From assembly GCA_023391095.1 (NCBI GenBank), contig JAEWBN010000022.1, positions 310,001 through 374,000 of the forward strand: 64,000 bases of DNA, given 5' to 3'. The notes below the pieces were generated by a model. The model had not been told where the DNA came from and ran no database searches. It worked only from the letters and a program-made list of their open reading frames with translations. The DNA comes from Pseudomonadota bacterium (lineage in GTDB: Bacteria > Pseudomonadota > Alphaproteobacteria > Rhizobiales > Devosiaceae). The translations under genes were made by a program, and so were the position numbers. Below, piece after piece: positions 17,476 to 26,168 of this stretch. Each line of letters starts with the position of its first letter. Positions within the stretch are counted from its first letter, which is position 1.

Positions 17476-17975
17476 CAGAACGGGCTCCCCGTGGTGACGA
17501 GGCGCTCAAGCACGCCGGAGGGCAGCGACAGTTGCAGGCCGCGTGCAAAGATGAACCAGACCACGAGCGCAAAGAGTGTGCCGATGGGAATGGTCTTCCA
17601 GAGCGGGCCCTGACCAAAGCCGCGGGCTGTGAACGCAAAGAGCACGCCGGTGGCGATGGAGAAACCGGCCGTGGAGAGCAGCAGGATCTGCAGGATCAGC
17701 CCGGAGACGATCCAGAAGATGGGCCGGTAGTCGTCGCGACTGCGCTCGGGGAAGCCGCCTCGCAAGGCAGATATGGCAGTGCCGATGGCGAGCAGGACCA
17801 GTCCGGAGGCCACGATATAGGGAAATACCGTCGGGCCGATCCGCTGCTGCTGGGTGGGAACCCGCATCTGCGCGGTCTGCCAGAAGATGACAACGGCAAT
17901 GCCGGCCAGGATCGCCGCAATCACAAACGCCGCCCCATCGGGGCGGCGCTGCGGGCTGGAGGAGCCGTTGATCAT
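17475..17975 (-). CDS. tctB: Tripartite tricarboxylate transporter small permease TctB
   Basis: A 166-residue membrane protein with four predicted helices (about residues 17-35, 49-70, 83-115, 125-150), matching the TctB small subunit. The RIGPTVFPYIVASGLVLL segment is characteristic of the family. TctB is the obligatory partner of TctA in the inner membrane. Its ATG overlaps the tctC stop (ATGA) and its own stop touches the tctA start, so translation of all three is coupled. Confidence 0.93.
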   Translation of the reverse strand: MINGSSSPQRRPDGAAFVIAAILAGIAVVIFWQTAQMRVPTQQQRIGPTVFPYIVASGLVLLAIGTAISALRGGFPERSRDDYRPIFWIVSGLILQILLLSTAGFSIATGVLFAFTARGFGQGPLWKTIPIGTLFALVVWFIFARGLQLSLPSGVLERLVTTGSPF

Positions 17976-18916
17976 TGGACCAGGCCAATGTCTTTCAGGA
18001 TGGCTTCGGTGGCTGCAATATCGGCAGCCAGCTGGGCGTCGAACTCTTCGCCGTCGAGATAGGTATCGACCCAGCCCTTGGTTTCGAGCGTCGTCTGCCA
18101 GGAGGCGGATTCGGCCATCTTGCGGATGTCCTCGGTGATGGCGGCCTTCTGCTCATCGGTGATGCCTGGCGCTGCAGCAACCATGCGCCAGTTCTGGAGC
18201 GCCATGTCGACGCCCGCTTCCTTGAGGGTCGGGCCATCGACGCCCGGCACGCGCTCGTCCGAAGACACGGCGAGCAGGCGCAGGTCGCCCGCTTCGATCT
18301 GGCCGGCAAATTCGCTGATGCCGGAAATGCCAACGGTCACCTGACCGCCCAGAATGGCTGCGAGGGCTTCGCCACCGCCCGAATAGGCGATGTAGTTGAC
18401 TTGGGTGGGGTCGACGCCGATGGTCTTGGCGATGAGACCGGCCGTGATGTGGTCTGCGCCACCGGCCGAGCCGCCGGCCCAGGAAACGGCGCCGGTATTT
18501 TCCTTGAGCTTGGCAACGAGGCCAGCCATGTCCTGGATTTCGGAGGAAGAGGGCACAACGATGGCCACAGCTTCACCGGTGAGGCGGGCAATGGGGGTCA
18601 CGTCGGCCAGGGTCACGGGGGAGGCGTTGGTCAGGATTGCGCCGACCATCACATAGCCGCCCACGATCAGGGCGTTGGGATTGCCGTTCTCCTGGGTGGC
18701 GAACTGGGCGAGACCAATGGTGCCGCCAGCGCCGGGAACGTTGTTCACCTGCACATTGGCCGAAATGCCTTCGGCCTGCAGGGCTTCCTGCATGGAACGG
18801 GCGGTCTGGTCCCAGCCGCCACCGGGCGCAGCCGGCGCCAGGATGTTATAGTCGGCTGCGAAAGCAGGCACGGAAAGGGCGCCGGAAACCAGCGCCGCGA
18901 GAAGCAGCTTGTTCAA
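17972..18916 (-). CDS. tctC: Tripartite tricarboxylate transporter substrate-binding protein TctC
   Basis: A 314-residue periplasmic binding protein with a Sec signal ending in VPAFA before ADYNILAPAAPGGGWD. The Bug/TctC hallmarks are present: the PGGGWDQTAR loop, NVPGAGGTIGLAQF near 60, and the SAGGADH segment near 155. The start is TTG at 18916, with AGGGAGG directly upstream; a TTG 18 bases earlier would swallow this Shine-Dalgarno. It leads the tctCBA operon. The only gene upstream on the same strand is the GGDEF-EAL gene 57 bases away, with no terminator visible between. The substrate is unknown. Confidence 0.93.
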   Translation of the reverse strand: MNKLLLAALVSGALSVPAFAADYNILAPAAPGGGWDQTARSMQEALQAEGISANVQVNNVPGAGGTIGLAQFATQENGNPNALIVGGYVMVGAILTNASPVTLADVTPIARLTGEAVAIVVPSSSEIQDMAGLVAKLKENTGAVSWAGGSAGGADHITAGLIAKTIGVDPTQVNYIAYSGGGEALAAILGGQVTVGISGISEFAGQIEAGDLRLLAVSSDERVPGVDGPTLKEAGVDMALQNWRMVAAAPGITDEQKAAITEDIRKMAESASWQTTLETKGWVDTYLDGEEFDAQLAADIAATEAILKDIGLVQ

Positions 18917-18973
18917 TAGAACCTCCCTAAACAAGTCGAACGACGTTGCGTCCGTAAACCAGAGGTTATGCGC

Positions 18974-20866
18974 TCAGCCTGTCATCGTCCTGTCATCGGC
19001 TATCGCAGAGTGCAGCTTGCGCCTGGGCCCCTCGCGATGCCGGCTTTCCGGGCCGGAGCGCTGGGCAAAGACCTTGAGCATGGCGGTCGTATCCCGCAGC
19101 GACACCGGGCGCGAGAAGAGATAGCCCTGCCCCAGCGTGCCGCCGAACTGGCGCAGCATTTCCACCTGCGTGGGCACCTCGATGCCTTCGGACACCACCT
19201 TCATGTTCAGATGGCGTGCAATGTCGAACATGGCGCGCACCACGACCTCGCCGGACTTGTCGACCCCGAGGCGTTCGACGAAGGACTTGTCGATCTTGAT
19301 GATGTCGACCGGGAAGGTGAGCAGGTGCGTGAGCGAGGCGTAGCCGGTGCCGAAATCGTCGAGCGCCACTAGGAGACCCTTGGCGCGCAGTGCCTCCACC
19401 GCCCTGGGCACGGCGCGGTCGCTGCCGCCCATGAAGACCGCTTCGTTCACCTCCAGAATGACATGGTTGAGCGGCACATCGTGGCGGCCGAAAATATCGA
19501 TCACGCGCTCGGCCAGGTCGCCGCGCTGGAAGTCGCCGGTGGTGACGTTGACGCCCACATGCTGGAACCGGATGTCGGCATCGAGCCAGCCGCGGATGTC
19601 CCGCGCCACCTGTTCGAGGATGCGGCCGGTCAGTTCGTAGGCGATGCGCGGATCATCGAGGCCAGTACGGAATTCCCCGGCGGAAGCGATGCGGCCATCG
19701 GGCAGCGCCAGACGCGCCAGGGCCTCCAGCCCCACGATCTCCCCGGTGTCGAGCTGCACGATTGGCTGATAATAGGGCAGGACGCGCCCCTCGGTCATGG
19801 CCTGGTCGAGCTGGCGCACGATGGCGATGCGCTGCACCATGTCGATGCGCAGACCCGGCTGGAAGGGCAGATAGCCGCCGCGATGGCTCTGCTTGGCCTG
19901 GTAGAGGGCAAAGTCGGCATTCTGGCAAAGCGTATCGGCGTCGCGACCGTCGATGCCGAAAACTGCGCCGCCCATCGTGACATGGGCATCAACGCTCTTG
20001 CCGGAAACCGGGACCATACCCCCGACGGATGCGAGGATAGTCTGTGCGACCCGCGAAAGCGTTTCATGATCGGGACAGTCGCTGACCAGCACCGCCATCT
20101 CGTCGCCGCCCAGCCGGCAGGGCGTGATGTGGGCTCCGCATCTGGCGAGGCGCCCGGCAATGGCGCGGATCAGCGCGTCACCGGCCGCGTGTCCGATACT
20201 GTCATTGACGAGCTTGAGATGGTCGATATCGACCATGATGAGCCCGAAGGCCGCTTGCCCGGCGATCATGTTGGCGAGCACGTCGTTGAAATGGCCGCGA
20301 TTGGGCAGGCCGGTCAGCGCATCGTAATAGGCCAGCCGGTAATTGCGGGCGCGGACGATTTCATGTTCGATGGCAAGGCCGCACAGATGCAGGCAGGTTT
20401 CGACGATCTGGCGCTCGAAACTGGTCGGGCGGCGCGCCACGCGATAGTAAAACGCGAAAGTGCCGACCACCCGGCCCTCGCCGTCGCGGATGGGGCTGGA
20501 CCAGCAGGCGTGCAGCCCGATCGGCAGGGCCAGATGGCGGAAGTCGTCCCACAGGGGATCGGTGGCGATATCGAATACTTCGACCGGCTCATTGCGCCAG
20601 GCGGCCGTTCCACAGGAGCCGACATTGGGACCGATGGGCGCGCCGCGCAGGGCCTCCGAATAACTTTCTGGCAGGCTGGGCGCTGCCAGCGGCTGGAGGC
20701 AATTGTTTTCGTCGATCAGCAGAATGGAGCAGAGCACTTCCGAGGCCGCGTCTTCGACACGCCGGCACAGAATGGCCCCGGCTTCGGCCAGGGTATCGCC
20801 GCGCGCCACGGCTTCGAGTACTTCGGACTGCAGACGCAGTAGCAGCTCTGTATCGCTGGCTGACAT
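18974..20866 (-). CDS. GAF-GGDEF-EAL cyclic di-GMP signalling protein
   Basis: A 630-residue soluble protein. A GAF domain (about 15-170) shows the GSCGTAAWRNEPVEV pattern. A GGDEF domain follows (178-340) with RLGGDEMAV at 251-259, where the usual Phe after GGDE is Met. The EAL domain (about 350-610) keeps E381 in GLEALARL, the NVT asparagine, EVNE, DDFGTGYAS, IKIDKSF and SEGIE, so phosphodiesterase activity is likely. Cyclase activity is uncertain. No membrane segment is present, so the GAF domain is the probable sensor. Its position upstream of tctCBA on the same strand may mean co-transcription. Confidence 0.9.
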   Translation of the reverse strand: MSASDTELLLRLQSEVLEAVARGDTLAEAGAILCRRVEDAASEVLCSILLIDENNCLQPLAAPSLPESYSEALRGAPIGPNVGSCGTAAWRNEPVEVFDIATDPLWDDFRHLALPIGLHACWSSPIRDGEGRVVGTFAFYYRVARRPTSFERQIVETCLHLCGLAIEHEIVRARNYRLAYYDALTGLPNRGHFNDVLANMIAGQAAFGLIMVDIDHLKLVNDSIGHAAGDALIRAIAGRLARCGAHITPCRLGGDEMAVLVSDCPDHETLSRVAQTILASVGGMVPVSGKSVDAHVTMGGAVFGIDGRDADTLCQNADFALYQAKQSHRGGYLPFQPGLRIDMVQRIAIVRQLDQAMTEGRVLPYYQPIVQLDTGEIVGLEALARLALPDGRIASAGEFRTGLDDPRIAYELTGRILEQVARDIRGWLDADIRFQHVGVNVTTGDFQRGDLAERVIDIFGRHDVPLNHVILEVNEAVFMGGSDRAVPRAVEALRAKGLLVALDDFGTGYASLTHLLTFPVDIIKIDKSFVERLGVDKSGEVVVRAMFDIARHLNMKVVSEGIEVPTQVEMLRQFGGTLGQGYLFSRPVSLRDTTAMLKVFAQRSGPESRHREGPRRKLHSAIADDRTMTG

Positions 20867-21064
20867 GCGCGCTCCCGGATTTTCTGCGGAGGCCCCATCC
20901 TACGCCGCGGGCGTAAACAGACCGTTGGAAGAGCCGTGTGCATTGCGACAATGGCGTTGACCAATTCGAAGCTTCCGCAGGCCCGCTGCGACATTGTGTC
21001 GGCGCCGGGGTGGAACTGCGGCGCCATTGGGGCGTTGCGGCCTTAACCCCAAATGGAGAGCTTC

Positions 21065-23653
21065 ATGACCGAGCATGTGCCGAACAGACACAATCGTAAG
21101 GGTATTGCGTTCTGGTGGACCATGCTTGTCGGAGTGCTGCTTCTGGCCTTCGGCCTGCCGATTGCGGTGGGCGGGGCCTATCTCATCACCCTGGGCGGCT
21201 CCTGGTATTACCTTCCCGCCGGCATCGGCCTCATCGCCACCGCCTGGTTCCTGTTCCGGCGAGAGATCATGGCGCTGTGGGTTTATGCGGTCACTTATGT
21301 CGGCACGCTGATCTGGGCGCTTTGGGAAGCCGGCTTTAACGGCTGGGCCCAGGTGCCGCGTCTCATCGCCCCCACCATTGTGCTGGTTCTCGTCCTCACC
21401 ACCCTGCCGGCGCTGCGCGGATCGATCCGGCGCTATGGCACCGGCATGGCCGCCGCTGCGGTAACGCTGGCGGGCGCGCTGGGCGCCATCAATGTCGCCC
21501 AATATGGCGTGGAATCGAGCTTTGCGCAGGAAGAGACCCTGACTGCACCGGTCGAAACGGAAGCTCCGGCCCTGGTGGACAGCCCTGCCGCGCCGACGCA
21601 GCCAGATGTGGTAGCGCCCCAGCCCGCGGGCGAACCAGAAGTTGAGCCGGCAGCCGACGCCATCGAACAGCCGGCCGGCCCGGCACAGGTTGGCGTCGAT
21701 TACATCGCGCTCGAAACCGGCGTTGACTGGCCGGCCTATGGCGGCACGCACAAGGCCGTGCGCTATTCGCCTCTCGGCCAGATCACCAGGGACAATGTCG
21801 ACCAGCTCGAACAGATCTGGGAGTTCCGCACCGGTGACCTGCCAGAAAACGACGAACCCTTCGGCAACCAGAATACGCCGGTCAAGGTCGGCGACCGGCT
21901 CTATCTCTGCTCGGCGCTGAACAAGATTTCAGCCCTCGATGCGGCAACCGGCGCCGAATTCTGGACCTATGACCCCTCGGTGACGACAGACGCGATCGGT
22001 TACAATGCCTCGTGCCGAGGCCTTGTCTATTACGACAATCCCAGCGCCGATCGCACCGAGCTCTGCGCCACCCGCGTGGTGAACCTGACCCATGATGCGC
22101 GCATGATCGCGCTCGATACCGAGACCGGTCAGCTCTGCGCGGATTTCGGCAATGGCGGCATGGTCAACCTGCTCGACGGCATCGGCGACACCGCACCGGG
22201 CTTTTATGCCCCCACCTCGCCCCCGACCCTGGTGCGCAACGTGCTGGTCGTGGGCAGCCAGGTCAGCGACGGCCAGACCCGCGAAGCGCCCTCGGGCGTG
22301 ATCCGCGGCTATGACGCGGTCACCGGCGAGCTCAAATGGGCCTGGGACATGGGCCGGCCGGGTGAAAAGGACCTGCCGCCCGAAGGCGAGATCTACACGC
22401 CGGGCACGCCCAATGTCTGGACCATTGCTTCGGGCGATGATGAGCTCGGCATGGTCTATCTGCCCATGGGCAATTCGGCCGTGGACTATTGGGGCGGTGA
22501 TCGCTCCGAGGCCGAGAACACCTATTCCACCGCCATCGTGGCGCTCGATGTCGAGACCGGCGACGTCGTCTGGCATTACCAGACCGTGCATTACGACATC
22601 TGGGACTATGACCTGGGCGGACAGGGCTCGCTGGTGGATTTCCCCACCGCCGACGGCCCGGTGCCGGCCATCATCATGCCGTCCAAGCAGGCGCAATTCT
22701 ATATCTTCAACCGCGAAACCGGCGAACCGCTGGTGACGATCGAAGAGCGTCCCGCCCCGCAGGGCGGTGTCGAGCCGGAGCGTCTCTCGCCCACACAGCC
22801 CTTTGTCACCGACTTCCCGAACCTGCTCAAGCCGGACCTTACCGAGGCCCATATGTGGGGCATGACCCCGCTGGACCAGCTCTGGTGCCGTATCCAGTTC
22901 CGCGAGGCAGCCTATGACGGCGTCTATACCCCGCCCACCGTTGACCGGCCCTGGATCCAGTTCCCCGGCTACAATGGTGGCGTGGACTGGGGTGGCGTTG
23001 CCATCGACCCGGTCAACAACATCATGATCACCAACTACAACAACATGCCCAACTACAACCAGCTGGTACCGCGCGAAGAAGTGGACGCGGCGGGCGTGTT
23101 GCCGATCACCGACCCCAACTACGACTCCGAAGCCGGCGGCGGTTCGCATGGCTCTCTCAGCCCGCAGGCCGGCGCGCCCTATGGCATTCGCGTCAATGCC
23201 GGCTGGCGCGTGCCGTTTACGGGCATGCTCTGCTCGCAGCCGCCCTATGGCGGGATCGCCGCCATTGACCTCACCACGCGCGAAGTGCTCTGGGATCGCC
23301 CCTTCGGCTCGGCCCGCAAGAACGGTCCTTTCGGCATCCCGTCCATGCTGCCGCTCGACATCGGCACGCCCAACAATGCCGGTGGCTTTGTCACCGCCTC
23401 GGGCCTCTTCTTTATCGCCGCGGCAACCGATGACATCCTGCGGGCCATCGATATCGAAACCGGCGAAGAAGTCTGGCAGTTCGTCCTGCCCGCCGGTGGC
23501 CAGGCCACGCCCATGACCTACGAGGTGCAGGGACGGCAGATCGTGGTGATCAATGCGGGTGGCCATGACTTCATGGAAACGCCCATCGGCGACTACTTCA
23601 TCGCCTTCGCGCTGCCTTCGGCGGCGCCTGCCGAGGAGACCGAGCAGCCCTGA
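21065..23653 (+). CDS. Membrane-bound PQQ-dependent glucose dehydrogenase family protein
   Basis: An 862-residue quinoprotein. Residues 15-145 contain four or five helices that anchor it and dock ubiquinone. An Ala/Pro/Glu-rich linker (about 153-215), absent from the 796-residue E. coli enzyme, follows, then the eight-bladed PQQ propeller facing the periplasm. The catalytic Asp and Lys equivalents are visible in VHYDIWDYD and MPSKQAQFYIFNRETGE. It oxidises aldoses (glucose to gluconolactone in the model) and feeds electrons to quinone. The ATG at 21065 has GGAGAG six bases upstream; an ATG at 21053 would contain that site. No PQQ synthesis genes are in the window. Confidence 0.9.
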   Translation: MTEHVPNRHNRKGIAFWWTMLVGVLLLAFGLPIAVGGAYLITLGGSWYYLPAGIGLIATAWFLFRREIMALWVYAVTYVGTLIWALWEAGFNGWAQVPRLIAPTIVLVLVLTTLPALRGSIRRYGTGMAAAAVTLAGALGAINVAQYGVESSFAQEETLTAPVETEAPALVDSPAAPTQPDVVAPQPAGEPEVEPAADAIEQPAGPAQVGVDYIALETGVDWPAYGGTHKAVRYSPLGQITRDNVDQLEQIWEFRTGDLPENDEPFGNQNTPVKVGDRLYLCSALNKISALDAATGAEFWTYDPSVTTDAIGYNASCRGLVYYDNPSADRTELCATRVVNLTHDARMIALDTETGQLCADFGNGGMVNLLDGIGDTAPGFYAPTSPPTLVRNVLVVGSQVSDGQTREAPSGVIRGYDAVTGELKWAWDMGRPGEKDLPPEGEIYTPGTPNVWTIASGDDELGMVYLPMGNSAVDYWGGDRSEAENTYSTAIVALDVETGDVVWHYQTVHYDIWDYDLGGQGSLVDFPTADGPVPAIIMPSKQAQFYIFNRETGEPLVTIEERPAPQGGVEPERLSPTQPFVTDFPNLLKPDLTEAHMWGMTPLDQLWCRIQFREAAYDGVYTPPTVDRPWIQFPGYNGGVDWGGVAIDPVNNIMITNYNNMPNYNQLVPREEVDAAGVLPITDPNYDSEAGGGSHGSLSPQAGAPYGIRVNAGWRVPFTGMLCSQPPYGGIAAIDLTTREVLWDRPFGSARKNGPFGIPSMLPLDIGTPNNAGGFVTASGLFFIAAATDDILRAIDIETGEEVWQFVLPAGGQATPMTYEVQGRQIVVINAGGHDFMETPIGDYFIAFALPSAAPAEETEQP

Positions 23654-23703
23654 TCACAGGGCGCCCATGCAGGCGCCCATCACCCCTCACATACGGAACG
23701 GAA

Positions 23704-24456
23704 ATGGATCAAGCGTCAGCCTTTTCCTTCGACATGAGCTATTGCGGCCTCCCGCCTGTGCCGGGCGACCTCTGGAGCCGCTGGAATTTTGAGCCGGGTC
23801 TTCTGGCGGGGCTCGTGCTCACCGCCTTGGCCGGCATCTACGCGCTTCGCACTGCACCTCGCGGCCGCAAAACGGCCTTTGCCGGGGCATGGGCGCTCGC
23901 CGCCATCCTCTTTGTGTCCCCGCTCTGCGCGCTGACGGTGAGCCTCTTTTCGGCTCGTGTCAGCCACCACGTGCTTCTGACAATGGCTGTCGCGCCGCTC
24001 CTTGCCCTCAGCCTGCCCTCGCACTGGGGCCAGCGCATGGGTCTATTGCTGCCGCTGACACTTTCAACCGTGGCGCTCTGGCTCTGGCACAGCCCTGATC
24101 TTTACACGGCAGCCTTCGCCCATCCTGCCATCTACTGGGCCATGCAGCTGAGCCTGCTCGCGAGCTTCACCTGGCTGTGGCTGGGCCTGTTCGGTGCCCC
24201 CTCTGCCATGTCCGCGGCCGGTACGGCGCTCGCGTCGGCCACCCAGATGGGCATGCTCGGCGCGCTTCTGGTCTTTGCCGGCCAGCCCCTTTACGTGCCG
24301 CACTTCGCGACGACTGCCGGTTTCGGCCTCTCCCCGCACGACGACCAGCAGCTTGCCGGGCTCATCATGTGGGTGCCGGCGAACCTGCCGCTCCTCGCCC
24401 TCGTCCTCTGGCGGCTGGTCGACGCCCTGGCGCCCCGCCGGGAGGCCGCCGAGTGA
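23704..24456 (+). CDS. CtaG-type (caa3) cytochrome c oxidase assembly protein
   Basis: A 250-residue membrane protein with about seven helices and the caa3_CtaG family pattern: SARVSHHVLLTMAVAPLLAL near residue 85, LWLWHSPDLYTAAFAHPAIY near 125, and the C-terminal HDDQQLAGLIMWVPANL. Relatives are needed for assembly of copper-containing terminal oxidases. It is the first gene after the quinoprotein dehydrogenase (about 50 bases) and its TGA overlaps the GTG of the next gene. The placement in front of coxB/coxA-type genes agrees with a role in maturing that oxidase. Confidence 0.88.
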   Translation: MDQASAFSFDMSYCGLPPVPGDLWSRWNFEPGLLAGLVLTALAGIYALRTAPRGRKTAFAGAWALAAILFVSPLCALTVSLFSARVSHHVLLTMAVAPLLALSLPSHWGQRMGLLLPLTLSTVALWLWHSPDLYTAAFAHPAIYWAMQLSLLASFTWLWLGLFGAPSAMSAAGTALASATQMGMLGALLVFAGQPLYVPHFATTAGFGLSPHDDQQLAGLIMWVPANLPLLALVLWRLVDALAPRREAAE

Positions 24457-24953
24457 TCGTAACCTGGCTCAAGTTCCTCCACGTCGCCGCCATTGCACTC
24501 TGGAGCGCGGGGCTGATTGCCCTTCCGTTCCTTTATCTGCAACGGAAGGGCCTGGCGGACGATGCGCTGCATCGCCTCCATGGTTTTACCCGCTTCCTCT
24601 ACGTCGCCGTCATGTCTCCGGGCGCCTTCCTTGCCATTGCCTCGGGCACGGCGCTGATCTTCCTCATGGGCACCTATGAGGCCTGGTTCACGGCCAAGCT
24701 CCTCGCCGTCTCGGTGATGACGGGCATCCACATTTTCTCGGGCCTGCAGATCCTGCGCCTATTCGAGCCCGGCCGCGCCTATCCGCTCTGGCGCTTCGCA
24801 CTGGTCATGCCGCTCACCCTGCTCACTGTCTGCACCATCCTCATTCTCGTGCTGGGCAAGCCGCAGCTCGAATGGCCGACGTTTTTCGCCGACCTCTTCG
24901 TGCCCGGCAGGCTGGGTGAGCTGCTGGCCCCGTTCAATCCTTGGCAGAAATGA
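24453..24953 (+). CDS. CopD-like membrane protein
   Basis: A 166-residue protein with four helices (about 5-22, 45-68, 78-98, 118-140). The N-terminus WLKFLHVAAIALWSAGLIA resembles CopD/HemJ-type proteins, in which a conserved His lies in the first helix. CopD family members are linked to copper or heme handling in the inner membrane. The GTG start overlaps the CtaG stop in a GTGA junction. Its 3' end overlaps by 20 bases the end of a convergent DUF2231 gene. A HemJ-like heme function is an alternative I cannot exclude. Confidence 0.75.
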   Translation: MIVTWLKFLHVAAIALWSAGLIALPFLYLQRKGLADDALHRLHGFTRFLYVAVMSPGAFLAIASGTALIFLMGTYEAWFTAKLLAVSVMTGIHIFSGLQILRLFEPGRAYPLWRFALVMPLTLLTVCTILILVLGKPQLEWPTFFADLFVPGRLGELLAPFNPWQK

Positions 24954-25488
24954 GGAGGCCGACACCATGATCGAAAATCAGCTTGCCTCCGTGCCAGCCG
25001 GCAAAGCCCGCCGCGAACGTGGACAGGACCGACAGCATGATGCCGTTCGGCAGGACAGTATCGGGCCAATAGATACGCAGGCCCGCATTGGCGCCGACAA
25101 TGGCCAGCATGACCATGGCCGCAATGGCGTGGTTCCAGCTCGCCACCCGCACGCGAATGCCTGGAACCGCCAGCAGTTCGGCCGTGCCGACAATGGCAGC
25201 CAGAACGCCAAAGATGAACGCAGCGCCCGCCGCCCAGGTGCCGACCTGAAGCCAGAAATCCTCGCCGGTGAACCAGTAGAAAACATCGACGCCCAGCGTT
25301 GCGACGACAAAGGCAATCGGGAAATGCACAAGCATGGCATGGATCGGGTGGCCGGCAACCGCAATGGCCGAACCAACATCCTGCTCGGCCACGTCGCGAA
25401 TGTGGGGATTGGGATGGTTGGCGCTGGCTTCCTGGCCTTCTTCCAGCGCCATTTCGGCTTCTTCGCTCTGCCGCGCCGTTTCGCTCAT
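24934..25488 (-). CDS. DUF2231 membrane protein, antisense within the oxidase cluster
   Basis: A 184-residue protein. An acidic N-terminus (about 1-40) is followed by the DUF2231 signature GHPIHAMLVHFPIAF and four hydrophobic helices. Members of this family are uncharacterised membrane proteins often seen near cytochrome genes (family knowledge, moderate certainty). It is encoded opposite to its neighbours, overlapping the CopD-like gene by 20 bases and the presumed coxB start by up to 75. The ATG at 25488 has only a weak GGGGGCG upstream; a start at M16 (25443) would shrink the overlap. Confidence 0.75.
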   Translation of the reverse strand: MSETARQSEEAEMALEEGQEASANHPNPHIRDVAEQDVGSAIAVAGHPIHAMLVHFPIAFVVATLGVDVFYWFTGEDFWLQVGTWAAGAAFIFGVLAAIVGTAELLAVPGIRVRVASWNHAIAAMVMLAIVGANAGLRIYWPDTVLPNGIMLSVLSTFAAGFAGWHGGKLIFDHGVGLLISAKD

Positions 25489-26163
25489 CGTTTCGCCCCC
25501 GTTTTCAAACTCGTTGCACTCTGTGCAACGGCTGGGGCGCTCGCCGGTTGCACGGGCGAATTGTCCGCGCTCGATCCCGCCGGTCCCCGCGCCGCAAATC
25601 TGGCCACACTCTGGTGGGTGATGTTCTGGGGGGCGGCAGTGCTCTTCGCGCTGGTGATGGTGCTCTTCTTTCTCGCCTATTTCAGAAGCGACGTGGTCAC
25701 CCGGCTCAAGCCGGCGCACTGGATCATCGGCGGCGGGCTCGTGCTGCCCATTCCGGTGCTCGTGCTGCTCACCGGCACGGCGCTGGTCTTGGGCGAGCAA
25801 TTGCTCCCCCGCGGGGAGGATCCGCTGCGCATCGGCGCCCATGCCAGCCGTTGGGAATGGACCTTCACCTATCCCGATGGCCGCACCAGCCCCAACGACG
25901 TGCTCCACATCCCCGCCGGGGAACCGGTTGATTTTGTCATCACCGCCGAAGACGTCATCCACGCCTTCTGGATTCCGCGGCTGGGCGGCAAGATCGACGC
26001 CATTCCCGGACACACCAATATCATCCGGCTCGAAGCCGACGAACCCGGCACCTATTGGGGCCAGTGCGCCGAATATTGCGGAGAGGGCCACGAGATCATG
26101 TTCTTCCAGGTGGAGGCCCACGCGCCCGCTGACTTCGCCGCGCTGATGGGAGGGGGCCGATAA
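25414..26163 (+). CDS. Cytochrome c oxidase subunit II, lipoprotein with CuA site
   Basis: Periplasmic electron-entry subunit of a heme-copper oxidase. Numbered from the ATG at 25414, the lipobox LAGC places the modified Cys at 46, two helices follow (about 62-90 and 103-125), and the cupredoxin domain holds the full CuA set: H183, C218, E220, C222, H226 and M229. At 249 codons it is shorter than mitochondrial-type subunits. The start is doubtful. The ATG gives an unusually long 45-residue signal that overlaps the opposite DUF2231 gene; a CTG near 25468 would give a normal lipoprotein signal. It stops five bases before the subunit I gene. Confidence 0.87.
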   Translation: MVGAGFLAFFQRHFGFFALPRRFAHRFAPVFKLVALCATAGALAGCTGELSALDPAGPRAANLATLWWVMFWGAAVLFALVMVLFFLAYFRSDVVTRLKPAHWIIGGGLVLPIPVLVLLTGTALVLGEQLLPRGEDPLRIGAHASRWEWTFTYPDGRTSPNDVLHIPAGEPVDFVITAEDVIHAFWIPRLGGKIDAIPGHTNIIRLEADEPGTYWGQCAEYCGEGHEIMFFQVEAHAPADFAALMGGGR

Positions 26164-26168
26164 CCGAG

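Noticed and set aside
21929..23566. A 545-codon open frame on the minus strand opposite the PQQ dehydrogenase
   Set aside because: Same reason: a shadow of a gene with clear catalytic motifs, and no ribosome-binding site or family features.
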